A stretch of 64,000 bases of DNA, taken from positions 368,450-432,449 of the forward strand of contig CAZQQU010000001.1 of assembly GCA_964595625.1 (NCBI GenBank), written 5' to 3'. The DNA is from CAZQQU01 sp964595625 (lineage in GTDB: Bacteria > Bacteroidota > Bacteroidia > Flavobacteriales > Flavobacteriaceae). The notes below the pieces were generated by a model. That model searched no databases, was not told the DNA's origin, and saw only the letters and a program-made list of their open reading frames with translations. The position numbers were made by a program, and so were the translations under genes. This document shows, piece by piece, positions 44,808 to 53,299 of this stretch; the first letter of the stretch is position 1, and the number at the start of each line of letters is the position of its first letter.

Positions 44808-46118
44808 ATGATATTAGCTTCAAGTACCTTAGGTGTAATTCTCATCACAGTAATAGCATTTTTGATTTTAATTTTATTACTGGTAGGTTTATTACTTTTT
44901 GTTAAAGAAAAATTAGCACCCTCTGGACCTGTTAAAATTACCATTAATGGCGAAAAAACCATAGAGGTTGCTTCTGGTGATTCCTTATTATCGACCCTCG
45001 GAAATCAAAAAATATTTTTACCCTCGGCCTGTGGTGGTGGTGGTACTTGTATACAATGTGAATGTCACGTAATTTCAGGAGGTGGTGAAGCACTACCTAC
45101 AGAGACCCCTCACTTTACTCGTAGAGAATTACAAAGCGGTGCTCGCCTTGCCTGTCAAGTGAAAGTAAAACAGGATATGGAAATATCTATTCCTGAAGAA
45201 GTATTTGGAATTAAAAAGTGGGAAGCCACTGTGGTACGAAATTATAACGTCGCTTCGTTTATTAAAGAATTTGTAGTCGAAATCCCAGAGGATATGAACT
45301 ACAAAGCCGGAGGTTATATTCAAATTGAAATTCCTCCTTGTGAAATTAAATACACTAATATTGATATCACGGCTCACCCCGAAGAACACGACACCCCGGA
45401 TAAATTTAAAGAGGAATGGGACAAATTTAATTTATGGCCGTTGGTGATGAAAAACACCGAAACCGTAGAACGCGCCTATTCCATGGCTTCATACCCAGCA
45501 GAAGGTCGAGAGATTATGCTTAATGTGCGTATCGCCACCCCACCGTGGGACAGGGCTAAAAACGGCTGGATGGATGTCAACCCCGGTATAGCTTCGTCTT
45601 ACATTTTTGCTCAAAAACCCGGTGATAAAGTGATTATATCCGGACCTTATGGAGAGTTTTTTATCAATGAAAGTGAAGCCGAAATGCTTTATGTGGGAGG
45701 TGGAGCCGGTATGGCCCCCATGCGTTCGCACCTTTACCACCTTTTTAGAACCATTAAAACAGGTAGAAAAGTAACCTATTGGTATGGAGGACGTTCTAAA
45801 AGAGAATTGTTTTATATCGACCACTTTAAAGCACTCGAAAAGGATTTCCCTAACTTTAGATTCTTTATGGCACTTTCCGAGCCTTTACCTGAGGATAATT
45901 GGAAACTTAAAAAAGATATAAACGATACTGAAGGTGATGGCTTTGTAGGATTTATCCACCAAGTGGTTATTGATCAATATCTTAGTAAACATGAGGAACC
46001 AGAAGAAATAGAACTCTATTTCTGTGGACCACCTTTGATGAACCAAGCCGTTCAAAAAATGGGACAAGATTTTGGTATCCCTGATGAAAATATACGCTTC
46101 GATGATTTCGGAGGGTAA
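44808..46118 (+). CDS. nqrF: Na+-translocating NADH:quinone reductase subunit F
   Basis: The NADH-oxidising subunit; 436 residues. One N-terminal membrane helix (about 8-31) is followed by a 2Fe-2S ferredoxin domain with Cys75, Cys81, Cys84 and Cys116. The FAD domain has RAYSMASYP and the NADH domain has YVGGGAGMAPMRSHLYHL, WYGGRSKRELFY and ELYFCGPPLMNQAV. Electrons pass from NADH via FAD and the iron-sulfur cluster to the membrane subunits. It is the last nqr gene before a strong terminator. Confidence 0.98.
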   Translation: MILASSTLGVILITVIAFLILILLLVGLLLFVKEKLAPSGPVKITINGEKTIEVASGDSLLSTLGNQKIFLPSACGGGGTCIQCECHVISGGGEALPTETPHFTRRELQSGARLACQVKVKQDMEISIPEEVFGIKKWEATVVRNYNVASFIKEFVVEIPEDMNYKAGGYIQIEIPPCEIKYTNIDITAHPEEHDTPDKFKEEWDKFNLWPLVMKNTETVERAYSMASYPAEGREIMLNVRIATPPWDRAKNGWMDVNPGIASSYIFAQKPGDKVIISGPYGEFFINESEAEMLYVGGGAGMAPMRSHLYHLFRTIKTGRKVTYWYGGRSKRELFYIDHFKALEKDFPNFRFFMALSEPLPEDNWKLKKDINDTEGDGFVGFIHQVVIDQYLSKHEEPEEIELYFCGPPLMNQAVQKMGQDFGIPDENIRFDDFGG

Positions 46119-46121
46119 AAT

Positions 46122-46147
46122 AAAAACCGACTCACGTCGGTTTTTTT
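46122..46147 (+). terminator. Terminator of the nqr operon
   Basis: A perfect 10-bp stem (AAAAACCGAC / GTCGGTTTTT) with loop TCAC and trailing T, 3 bases after the nqrF stop. Confidence 0.9.
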
Positions 46148-46169
46148 ATTAGTACTAAAAATTTCTACT

Positions 46170-46523
46170 ATGCTGAGCGAACAAGAAAAACATAATTTAG
46201 CGATGAATATCGTTGGCCACGAACTCAAAAGTTTGGGCTATGAATTTCTTGCCGTAAACTCCAAGCTTAAAAAAGATCCTCAGTTTGTAGCTTTAAAAGA
46301 TAAAAAACTACACTTCATAGTAGTACGTGCCGTAGCATATCCTCAGCCAGTTCAAGAATATGATGAACAATTGATGACCAAAGTAAAATTACACGCACAA
46401 AAATTTGAAGCTAAAACGTTTTACGCCGGTGTGGGTTTGGGTAAGGGTACTGATTATAAAGAACCTATTTCTAAAAACGAACCCTATAGCTATATTTATA
46501 ACGGTTTACAAGAAATTCTGTAA
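46170..46523 (+). CDS. Small conserved protein downstream of nqr
   Basis: A 117-residue soluble protein without signal peptide or membrane helix. It appears mixed alpha/beta: EKHNLAMNIVGHELKSLGYEFLAVNSKLKK, then HFIVVRAVAYPQPVQEYDEQLMTKVKLHAQKF and TFYAGVGLGKG. Homologues are often named after NqrF because of their position, but it has no iron-sulfur or flavin motif and is not that subunit. The fold pattern (strand-helix with long positions of Val/Ile) resembles small nuclease-like or Archease-size domains; I do not assign one. The nqr terminator separates it from nqrF, and the antiporter ATG follows its stop directly, so it is likely co-expressed with the antiporter. Confidence 0.78.
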   Translation: MLSEQEKHNLAMNIVGHELKSLGYEFLAVNSKLKKDPQFVALKDKKLHFIVVRAVAYPQPVQEYDEQLMTKVKLHAQKFEAKTFYAGVGLGKGTDYKEPISKNEPYSYIYNGLQEIL

Positions 46524-47987
46524 ATGACTTTCAGCAGTGAAAATATTATCTTAATTGGTTCCATACTTTTATTTATTAGTATTGTTGCTGGAAAAACCAG
46601 TTATCGTTTTGGGGTGCCTACCCTAATCCTGTTTCTTTCGGTAGGAATTTTGGCAGGATCCGAAGGAATTGGAGGCATTTATTTTAACAATTATAACCAG
46701 GCCCAATTAATCGGTATTTTTGCTTTGAATTTTATCCTTTTCTCAGGCGGATTGGATACCCAGTGGAAAAGTGTCAAACCTATACTAAAACAAGGCATTC
46801 TCTTATCTACTTTAGGAGTACTTTTAACAGCTATTTTCTTAGGCCTTTTTGTACAACAAGTTACTAATTTTACCCTGTATGAAAGCCTGTTGCTTGGAGC
46901 CATTGTATCTTCTACGGATGCGGCTGCGGTATTTTCAATTTTACGTGGAAAAAACATTGTACTTAAGAGTAAACTACGTCCTACTTTGGAATTGGAAAGT
47001 GGAAGTAATGACCCCATGGCCTACGTGCTTACTATATTACTATTAGGTCTTATCACCAATCCTGATCAACCCTTATGGAAAATATTTCCTTTATTACTTC
47101 AACAAATGTTCATTGGTGGTACCGCGGGCTATTTATTTGGGAGATTGAGTAAATATATTATCAACTCTATTAATTTGGATTATGACGGTCTCTATCCTGT
47201 TTTAGTAATTGCTCTGATGTTTGCTACTTTCTCCGCCACAGATTTTATTGGTGGTAATGGTTTTTTAGCGGTATATCTTTGTGGATTATATATAGGAAAT
47301 CAAGACCTATATCAAAAAAAATCCATCCTTAAAATGTTTGATGGTCTCGCCTGGTTGATGCAAATTGTACTGTTTTTAACTCTTGGACTGTTAGTTTATC
47401 CCAGCCAAATTATTTCTGTAGCAGGCATCGGTATTTTAATTTCACTTTTCTTAATATTTGTTGCTCGTCCCCTGAGTGTTTTTATAAGTTTAGCAGGCAT
47501 AAAAATGCCTTTTAATAGAAGACTCTTTTTATCGTGGGTCGGTCTAAGAGGTGCTGTACCCATCGTATTTGCTACCTATCCCCTACTTGCAAATATTGAA
47601 AAAGCAGAAATGATATTTAATATTGTATTTTTCATTTCAGTTACCTCCATTCTGATTCAAGGTACTTCAATTCCATTAGTAGCTCGTCTGCTAAAGATGA
47701 AATCCAAACAAGAGAAAAAAGAAAGTAATTACTTCGAAAATTTTATTATTGAAAATGATAAGGGTTTTAGGAAAGAACTCACTATAAGTACTAATAATCC
47801 CATAGTAGGTAAAAAAATTTCCGAAATAGAGCTTCCTAAAGCCGCAGTAATTATTTTAATTGTAAGAAAAAATGAATTTATTACCCCAAAAGGTTCGACC
47901 ATTATATTGGCAAAAGATAAATTATTGGTAACTACCAATTCATTGAATGGAATCAAGAGAATTGAAAGTGTACTATATATAGATTAA
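46524..47987 (+). CDS. Potassium/proton antiporter of the CPA1 type
   Basis: A 487-residue monovalent cation/proton antiporter with about 12-13 membrane helices. The ion-site region is LGAIVSSTDAAAVFSILRGKNIVL (TDA), then LELESGSNDPMAYVLTILLLG with the Asn-Asp pair. A cytoplasmic C-terminal part (about 405-487; EKKESNYFENFIIENDKGFRKELTI) resembles an RCK-C/TrkA-C regulatory domain, as in NhaP2 (CvrA). Whether it moves Na+ or K+ is not decided by sequence. Its ATG directly follows the stop of the small upstream gene. Confidence 0.9.
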   Translation: MTFSSENIILIGSILLFISIVAGKTSYRFGVPTLILFLSVGILAGSEGIGGIYFNNYNQAQLIGIFALNFILFSGGLDTQWKSVKPILKQGILLSTLGVLLTAIFLGLFVQQVTNFTLYESLLLGAIVSSTDAAAVFSILRGKNIVLKSKLRPTLELESGSNDPMAYVLTILLLGLITNPDQPLWKIFPLLLQQMFIGGTAGYLFGRLSKYIINSINLDYDGLYPVLVIALMFATFSATDFIGGNGFLAVYLCGLYIGNQDLYQKKSILKMFDGLAWLMQIVLFLTLGLLVYPSQIISVAGIGILISLFLIFVARPLSVFISLAGIKMPFNRRLFLSWVGLRGAVPIVFATYPLLANIEKAEMIFNIVFFISVTSILIQGTSIPLVARLLKMKSKQEKKESNYFENFIIENDKGFRKELTISTNNPIVGKKISEIELPKAAVIILIVRKNEFITPKGSTIILAKDKLLVTTNSLNGIKRIESVLYID

Positions 47988-48133
47988 CTTACTGACATCA
48001 TTATTCTTACATTTCTTAACTTTAAGTTTTCATAATCTTAAAACTATCTTTTTTATATTTTTCTCATTATTTATTATTTTTATTTAATATATTAGAGAAT
48101 CACTCTCACTTTTTTCTATAATTAACAATCGTC

Positions 48134-49447
48134 ATGAAAACCCGATATCCAATAGATCGGTTTTATAAACCTATTATTATTTTTATCCAACGGGAAAAGT
48201 CAAGTGGTATTATACTAGGTATTAGCGTTTTACTCGCTCTAATTTTAGCTAATTCTCCCCTTTCGGAAAAATATTTTCAATTCTTTGAACACACTTTTGG
48301 ATTTGAATTTGATGGAAAATCTTATTTAAATTTTAATCTGTTACACTGGATTAATGACGGATTGATGGCCGTTTTTTTCTTTGTAATAGGTCTGGAATTA
48401 AAGAGAGAAATCGTTGCTGGTGAGCTTTCTAATGCACGTAAAGCCATACTACCCATCGGTGCCGCCCTAGGGGGTATGATTTTTCCGGCACTTATCTACC
48501 TACTACTTAATCCAACCGGAGAAACTCATAATGGCTGGGGTATACCTATGGCTACTGATATCGCTTTTGCACTAGGAATTCTTTATTTTTTGGGGAATAG
48601 AATTCCCGTAAGTTTAAAAATATTTTTAACCGTATTAGCTGTAGTCGACGATCTAGGGGCTGTATTGGTAATTGCCTTTTTTTATACGTCCTCCATTTCT
48701 TTTTATAACTTATTGTTAGGGCTAATATTTGTACTGATTATGTATTCGGGAAATCGGCTGGGAGTACGCAATATGTATTTTTATGCCTTTTTTGGCATCA
48801 TCGGTGTCTGGACTGCCTTTTTATTGTCGGGGGTGCATGCTACTATCGCTGCAGTGATTGCAGCTTTTACTATACCGGCGGATGTAACTATCAAAGAATT
48901 TTCATACATCAAAAAAATACAACTGGCTTTACATAAATTTAAAAATATAGACCCCAATGGTAAGCCCACCTTATCTCATTCTCAGTTTAAAATTTTAAAT
49001 GACATTCGTCGGGATACCCGATTGGCAATACCACCACTTCAGAGATTAGAACATACCTTACATCCCATAGTAAATTTTGTGATTTTACCCATTTTTGCCC
49101 TAGCTAATGCCGGATTCACTATAGAAATAGATTGGGATAAACTACTGGAAAGTCATGTTGCCCTTGGAGTTTTTTCCGGACTCTTATTCGGGAAAGTTAT
49201 CGGTGTTTTTGGAGTGAGTTGGCTCTTTATAAAATTCCGTATAGCCCCATTACCGGTGGGCATGAATTTAAGAAATTTGCTAGGTGTATCTCTTTTAGCC
49301 GCAGTAGGTTTTACGATGTCATTATTTATTAATTCGTTGGCATTTACAAATCCTACTTATTTATGGCAAGCTAAATTTGGCATCTTTGGGGCTTCTCTGT
49401 TAGGAGGTATATTGGGGTACTTGATACTACATACCAAGCCCACTTGA
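48134..49447 (+). CDS. nhaA: Na+/H+ antiporter NhaA
   Basis: Exchanges sodium for protons to control pH and salt; 437 residues, somewhat longer than E. coli NhaA (388). The essential aspartate pair is in LAVVDDLGAVLVIAFFY. Other NhaA motifs are HWINDGLMAVFFFVIGLELKREI, IPMATDIAFALGILYFLGN and HATIAAVIAAFTIPAD. The extra length is a cytoplasmic insertion (about 260-310, with KIQLALHKFKNIDPNGKP) typical of Bacteroidota forms. It stands alone 146 bases after the CPA1 antiporter and belongs to the sodium gene cluster by location. Confidence 0.96.
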   Translation: MKTRYPIDRFYKPIIIFIQREKSSGIILGISVLLALILANSPLSEKYFQFFEHTFGFEFDGKSYLNFNLLHWINDGLMAVFFFVIGLELKREIVAGELSNARKAILPIGAALGGMIFPALIYLLLNPTGETHNGWGIPMATDIAFALGILYFLGNRIPVSLKIFLTVLAVVDDLGAVLVIAFFYTSSISFYNLLLGLIFVLIMYSGNRLGVRNMYFYAFFGIIGVWTAFLLSGVHATIAAVIAAFTIPADVTIKEFSYIKKIQLALHKFKNIDPNGKPTLSHSQFKILNDIRRDTRLAIPPLQRLEHTLHPIVNFVILPIFALANAGFTIEIDWDKLLESHVALGVFSGLLFGKVIGVFGVSWLFIKFRIAPLPVGMNLRNLLGVSLLAAVGFTMSLFINSLAFTNPTYLWQAKFGIFGASLLGGILGYLILHTKPT

Positions 49448-49470
49448 TATGGATATCCCATTTTTTCTAA

Positions 49471-49478
49471 TACCTTTG
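49471..49478 (+). promoter_or_regulatory. Candidate -7 promoter box of apbE
   Basis: TACCTTTG fits TAnnTTTG, 102 bases before the start codon. A TTG lies 24 bases upstream, farther than the usual 19-21. Confidence 0.35.
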
Positions 49479-49580
49479 TATAATAAAGGGTTTAGTCACA
49501 ACCATCTATATATAGTTCTAAAATCATATAAATCCATTTTCAATTAGAAAATACCGAAATAATAATCTCCGCTAATACCC

Positions 49581-50579
49581 ATGAAAAAATTATATATTCT
49601 AGTTTTAATACTGCTAGTAGCCTGTAAAAATAACCCCTCCGAAAAAATTTTGATGCACCATGTTGGTGAAGCATTAGGTACTACCTATAGCATTCGCTAT
49701 GAAAGTGATAAAAACTTTCAAAACGAAATAGACGGTATTTTTAATCGGGTAAACCAGTCTATGTCAACTTATTTACCCGATTCGGATATTTCACGTCTCA
49801 ATGCAGGTGAGGAAAACATCCAAGTTGACAGCTTGTTTATCGAAGTTTTTAACGCTTCTGTGGAGGTATGGAAAGCAACGGATGGCTATTTTGACCCCAC
49901 GGTAGGCCCCTTAGTAAATGCTTATGGTTTTGGGCCAATTAAGAAAATAGACACCTTGAATCCCCAAGTAATTGATAGTTTAAGACAATTTGTTGGTATA
50001 GACAAGATAACTATTTATAGAGATGGCACCGTCATTAAAGAAGATCCCCGGGTATTTATTGATTTTAATGCTATTGCCAAAGGCTATACCGTTGATTTAA
50101 TTGGTCGGATGTTAGATCAAAAAGGAATTAAAAACTACCTGATTGAAATTGGTGGGGAGTTGTTGGCCAAGGGAATGAACCGAGAAAAAGAAAGTGATTG
50201 GGTAGTAGCTATTGATCATCCCTTACAAAAAGAAAGTCGGGAAATCATCAAAACTATTTATCTAAAAAATTTGGGTATGGCAACTTCCGGAAATTACCGA
50301 AAAACTTATACTGATAGTCTTACCGGACAAGTCTATAATCACACGATTAATCCAAAAACCGGGCACCCTCAAAAAAACAACATATTGAGTGTTACTGTTT
50401 TAGCAGAAAACAGTATGCTAGCCGATGCCTATGCTACTGCCTTACTAGTCATGGATTTTGAATCGAGTAAAAATTTTTTAAAAGCCACCCCTATCGAAGT
50501 CTATATGATTTACATCGATGAGGATAAAAACCTAGAAGAATATATGACCGACGGTTTTAAAAATCGAATTGTAGAATAA
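49581..50579 (+). CDS. apbE: FAD:protein FMN transferase, lipoprotein
   Basis: Transfers FMN from FAD to threonine in DxxSGxT motifs; the targets here are NqrB Thr226 and NqrC Thr223. 332 residues with a lipobox (LLVAC, Cys15), so it acts on the periplasmic side where those sites are exposed. Features are GEALGTTYSIRY, SMSTYLPDSDISRLNAG, FDPTVGPLVNAYGFG, IDFNAIAKGYTVDLIG (Mg-binding and nucleotide region), then YNHTINPKTGHPQKNNILSVTV and a terminal metal-binding segment, ADAYATALLVM. It is encoded about 3.5 kb after nqrF. Confidence 0.95.
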   Translation: MKKLYILVLILLVACKNNPSEKILMHHVGEALGTTYSIRYESDKNFQNEIDGIFNRVNQSMSTYLPDSDISRLNAGEENIQVDSLFIEVFNASVEVWKATDGYFDPTVGPLVNAYGFGPIKKIDTLNPQVIDSLRQFVGIDKITIYRDGTVIKEDPRVFIDFNAIAKGYTVDLIGRMLDQKGIKNYLIEIGGELLAKGMNREKESDWVVAIDHPLQKESREIIKTIYLKNLGMATSGNYRKTYTDSLTGQVYNHTINPKTGHPQKNNILSVTVLAENSMLADAYATALLVMDFESSKNFLKATPIEVYMIYIDEDKNLEEYMTDGFKNRIVE

Positions 50580-50581
50580 AA

Positions 50582-50652
50582 AAACTGTCTCACGGGTATT
50601 AGTATTACAAGCAGGTTGTAAAACTACTAGCCACACACCCCGGAGACAGTTT
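50582..50652. terminator. Large hairpin between convergent apbE and DUF2911 genes
   Basis: Outer stem AAACTGTCTC (50582-50591) pairs with 50643-50652; CGGG (50593-50596) continues after a single bulged A with 50639-50642. An inner stem TAGTATTACAA (50600-50610) pairs with 50616-50629 with a three-base bulge. About 25 base pairs in all, unusually complex for a terminator. It lies 3 bases after the apbE stop. Confidence 0.6.
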
Positions 50653-50673
50653 AGTATTTTGGAGACTCCCTTT

Positions 50674-51516
50674 TTATTTGGCCCCCCACTCTTTGAGTGA
50701 ATCTTTATTCATTTTAATGTAATCTGCATTACCTGCTTTCTCAGCTGCTGCTAATGATTTCTTAGCAATTTCGATAGCCCCTTTTTTATCACCCGCTTGG
50801 GCATAAATTAACGACTGCAAACGCAACTGCCAAAAAGTAGCTTGACTTCCGTCCCCCAACGCTTGATCTATCCATGCTTTGGCTTGTTTAATATCTTTTC
50901 CTTCCGCATAATAATAACTCGCTGCGCGGAAATAATCCATAGCAGAAGGCCCGGATAATACCCGCTCTATATTAGCCATTACTTCCCGATCTGTAGGAAC
51001 CGTAAAATTAAAGGGAACCATAGTGTTTTCCCATCGAATAAATACAGTGGCTCCATTGGTAGTCAGTGAACCAATTTCAATGGTGAACGTCTCCGTCAAA
51101 TCAGCTGTTTTTACAGGAGTTACCGAAAAACGTGTCGCTACTTTCGTGGGATCTAACTCCGCCGGAGCTCCTCCCCCTTGATGCTCTGTATAAAGAATAA
51201 TATCCCAGCTGTTTTTACCAGGAATCGTAAAAAGTGCATAAGTGCCCGCAGCTAAATTTTTCCCGTGTACAGCAACCTCATGACTAAAAGTGATAGTTGT
51301 ACGCGCATTGGCACCGGTTCGCCATAATTTGTCAAAGGGAACCAAATCCCCATATATTACTCGCCCTTTCATACTCGGACGAGAATATTCTATGGTAACA
51401 TCAGTCAAGCCCACACGTTGTTCGATTTTAGCCAATGGGCTGGCATCGGGCGTGGCTAATTGCGAAAAAACAACAACTGGAAGGCTAGTAAATAATAATA
51501 GTAGTAAGTTTCTCAT
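50674..51516 (-). CDS. DUF2911 exported protein with C-terminal helical repeats
   Basis: A 280-residue protein with a signal peptide (MRNLLLLLFTSLPVVVFSQ). The DUF2911 domain (about 20-165) shows SPLAKIEQRVGLTDVTIEYSRPSMKGR, LVPFDKLWRTGANARTTITFSHEV and GTYALFTIPGKNSWDIILY. The last 100 residues contain a TPR-like helical region (YFRAASYYYAEGKDIKQAKAWIDQAL; IYAQAGDKKGAIEIAKKSLAAAEKAG). Function unknown; likely periplasmic. The 3' side faces apbE across the large hairpin. Confidence 0.9.
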   Translation of the reverse strand: MRNLLLLLFTSLPVVVFSQLATPDASPLAKIEQRVGLTDVTIEYSRPSMKGRVIYGDLVPFDKLWRTGANARTTITFSHEVAVHGKNLAAGTYALFTIPGKNSWDIILYTEHQGGGAPAELDPTKVATRFSVTPVKTADLTETFTIEIGSLTTNGATVFIRWENTMVPFNFTVPTDREVMANIERVLSGPSAMDYFRAASYYYAEGKDIKQAKAWIDQALGDGSQATFWQLRLQSLIYAQAGDKKGAIEIAKKSLAAAEKAGNADYIKMNKDSLKEWGAK

Positions 51517-51685
51517 AAATACAAATTTTACAGATTTTTATTAGCTACTAAATTACGGGGATAGACATTGATATACTGTTAATAAATACTTAAAACCAAG
51601 TTTCCTATGCGGGTTTTAGAGTTTAGAAAAACATTTTTTATACTTTTATCATCTAATTATTTTCAACCCCTAAAAAAATTGCCCC

Positions 51686-52261
51686 ATGAAAGTAAAAACT
51701 GTAATCGCAGTGCTCCTTATTTTACTCTCTGCTTTTCCTCTCTTTTCGCAAAGCGAAAACAGCATTGAAGCTCAGTTTGACCACTTGTACACGCGATCTA
51801 ACAACTACCAAGAATACAAAGTTGTAAATAAAGAAAAGATTTTAGAACTCAAAAAAAATACTTTAGACAGTATCGAGGCCTACAAAAATTTAATCAACCA
51901 GATTCAATCGGAGGTAGATTCTCAAAAAATAGAAAACAATCTCATTAGCAAACAAGCAGCCGAGTTAGAATCCCAATTACAAATAGCCATAGCGAAAGAA
52001 AATGAGTTACGCTTTTTAGGATTTTCTACTACTAAAACCAGCTATTCGTTATTAGTTTGGTGTATTATTGGGGGCCTTTTATTTTTCTCCTTGTTGTTTT
52101 TCTATCGGTACAAAAACAACAACCAGCAGGTACGTGAACTTCATAAAAAAATTCATGAAATAGAAGCAGAATTTAATAACCACCGCCAAAGAGCACTCGA
52201 AAGAGAACAACAGCTCAGCCGAAAACTTTTAGACGAACAAAAGAAAAATGCCTCGTCTTAA
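51686..52261 (+). CDS. Membrane protein with coiled coils, unknown function
   Basis: A 191-residue protein with a cleavable signal (MKVKTVIAVLLILLSAFPLFSQ), a periplasmic coiled coil (about 48-105), one membrane helix (SYSLLVWCIIGGLLFFSLLFF, about 118-138) and a cytoplasmic coiled coil (VRELHKKIHEIEAEFNNHRQRALEREQQLSRKLL). No catalytic motif. It precedes the UDP-sugar epimerase and dehydrogenase genes by 9 bases, so they likely form an operon; a role as an organiser of polysaccharide synthesis is inferred from this alone. Confidence 0.78.
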   Translation: MKVKTVIAVLLILLSAFPLFSQSENSIEAQFDHLYTRSNNYQEYKVVNKEKILELKKNTLDSIEAYKNLINQIQSEVDSQKIENNLISKQAAELESQLQIAIAKENELRFLGFSTTKTSYSLLVWCIIGGLLFFSLLFFYRYKNNNQQVRELHKKIHEIEAEFNNHRQRALEREQQLSRKLLDEQKKNASS

Positions 52262-52270
52262 CCACTTTTT

Positions 52271-53245
52271 ATGAATGCAAAATTCAACATAGTTGTCACA
52301 GGAGGTGCGGGATTTATAGGTTCCAATCTATGTGAAATACTTTTAGAAAAAGGTTATAAAGTAGTTTGTTTAGATAATTTTTCTACAGGAAAATACCAAA
52401 ATATTGAAGCCTTTGTTTCCCACAAAAATTTTACACTGCTAGAAGGTGATATTCGCCATTTTAAAGATTGCCAACAAGCGGTGACTCGTGCCGATTATGT
52501 GTTGCATCAAGCCGCTTTGGGCTCAGTACCCCGGTCTATAGAAGATCCCCTGACAACCAACGAGGTCAATATATCCGGTTTTCTAAATATGCTTAAAGCT
52601 TCTCAGGAAGCAGGTGTCAAACGCTTTATTTATGCAGCTAGTTCTTCTACCTATGGTGATTCTAAGAATTTGCCCAAACGAGAAGAGATCATCGGCAAAC
52701 CGCTTTCTCCCTACGCCGTAACCAAATATGTCAACGAATTATATGCCGAGGTGTTCGCCCAACTGTATTCCTTGGAATTCATCGGATTGCGCTATTTTAA
52801 TGTGTTTGGAAAAAACCAAGACCCGAACGGGGCCTACGCTGCTGTAATTCCCAAGTTTGTCAAGCAACTCATTCAACACCAATCGCCCGTTATCCATGGA
52901 GATGGAAGTTATTCTCGTGATTTTACCTATATTGAAAATGTGATTCTAATGAATCTGCTGGCTTTAGAAACCACAAACAAACAAGCTCTAAATCAAGTTT
53001 ACAATGTAGCCTGTGGACAACAAACGACGCTCAACCAGCTAGCTCAATATTTAAAAGATTTACTGTCTGAATACGACCCAAAAATCAAAGATATCCCCTT
53101 TGCATACGGTCCTTCCCGAAACGGCGATATCCCCCACTCGCTGGCCAGTATCGAGAAAGCTCAAAAATGGCTCGGATACCAACCTACCCATTCGGTGGTA
53201 GAGGGACTTAAAAAAGCAGTCGACTGGTATTGGAAAAATTTATAA
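52271..53245 (+). CDS. UDP-N-acetylglucosamine(uronate) 4-epimerase-type SDR
   Basis: A 324-residue extended SDR. Cofactor loop VTGGAGFIGSNLCEIL; the catalytic Tyr148/Lys152 in PLSPYAVTKYVNELYAE, with Ser124-126 nearby in YAASSSTYGD. Also ALGSVPRSIEDPLTTNEVN, RYFNVFGKNQDPNGAYAAVIPKF and DGSYSRDFTYIENV, as in the WbpP/TviC UDP-GlcNAc or GlcNAcA 4-epimerases. With the next gene it probably makes UDP-GalNAc-uronate for an extracellular polysaccharide. Substrate is judged by similarity and by gene pairing. Confidence 0.9.
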   Translation: MNAKFNIVVTGGAGFIGSNLCEILLEKGYKVVCLDNFSTGKYQNIEAFVSHKNFTLLEGDIRHFKDCQQAVTRADYVLHQAALGSVPRSIEDPLTTNEVNISGFLNMLKASQEAGVKRFIYAASSSTYGDSKNLPKREEIIGKPLSPYAVTKYVNELYAEVFAQLYSLEFIGLRYFNVFGKNQDPNGAYAAVIPKFVKQLIQHQSPVIHGDGSYSRDFTYIENVILMNLLALETTNKQALNQVYNVACGQQTTLNQLAQYLKDLLSEYDPKIKDIPFAYGPSRNGDIPHSLASIEKAQKWLGYQPTHSVVEGLKKAVDWYWKNL

Positions 53246-53299
53246 AATTGTTTTCTTTATTTTCGCACTTTTGAGTTACTTTTAAACTTTATAGTTACC

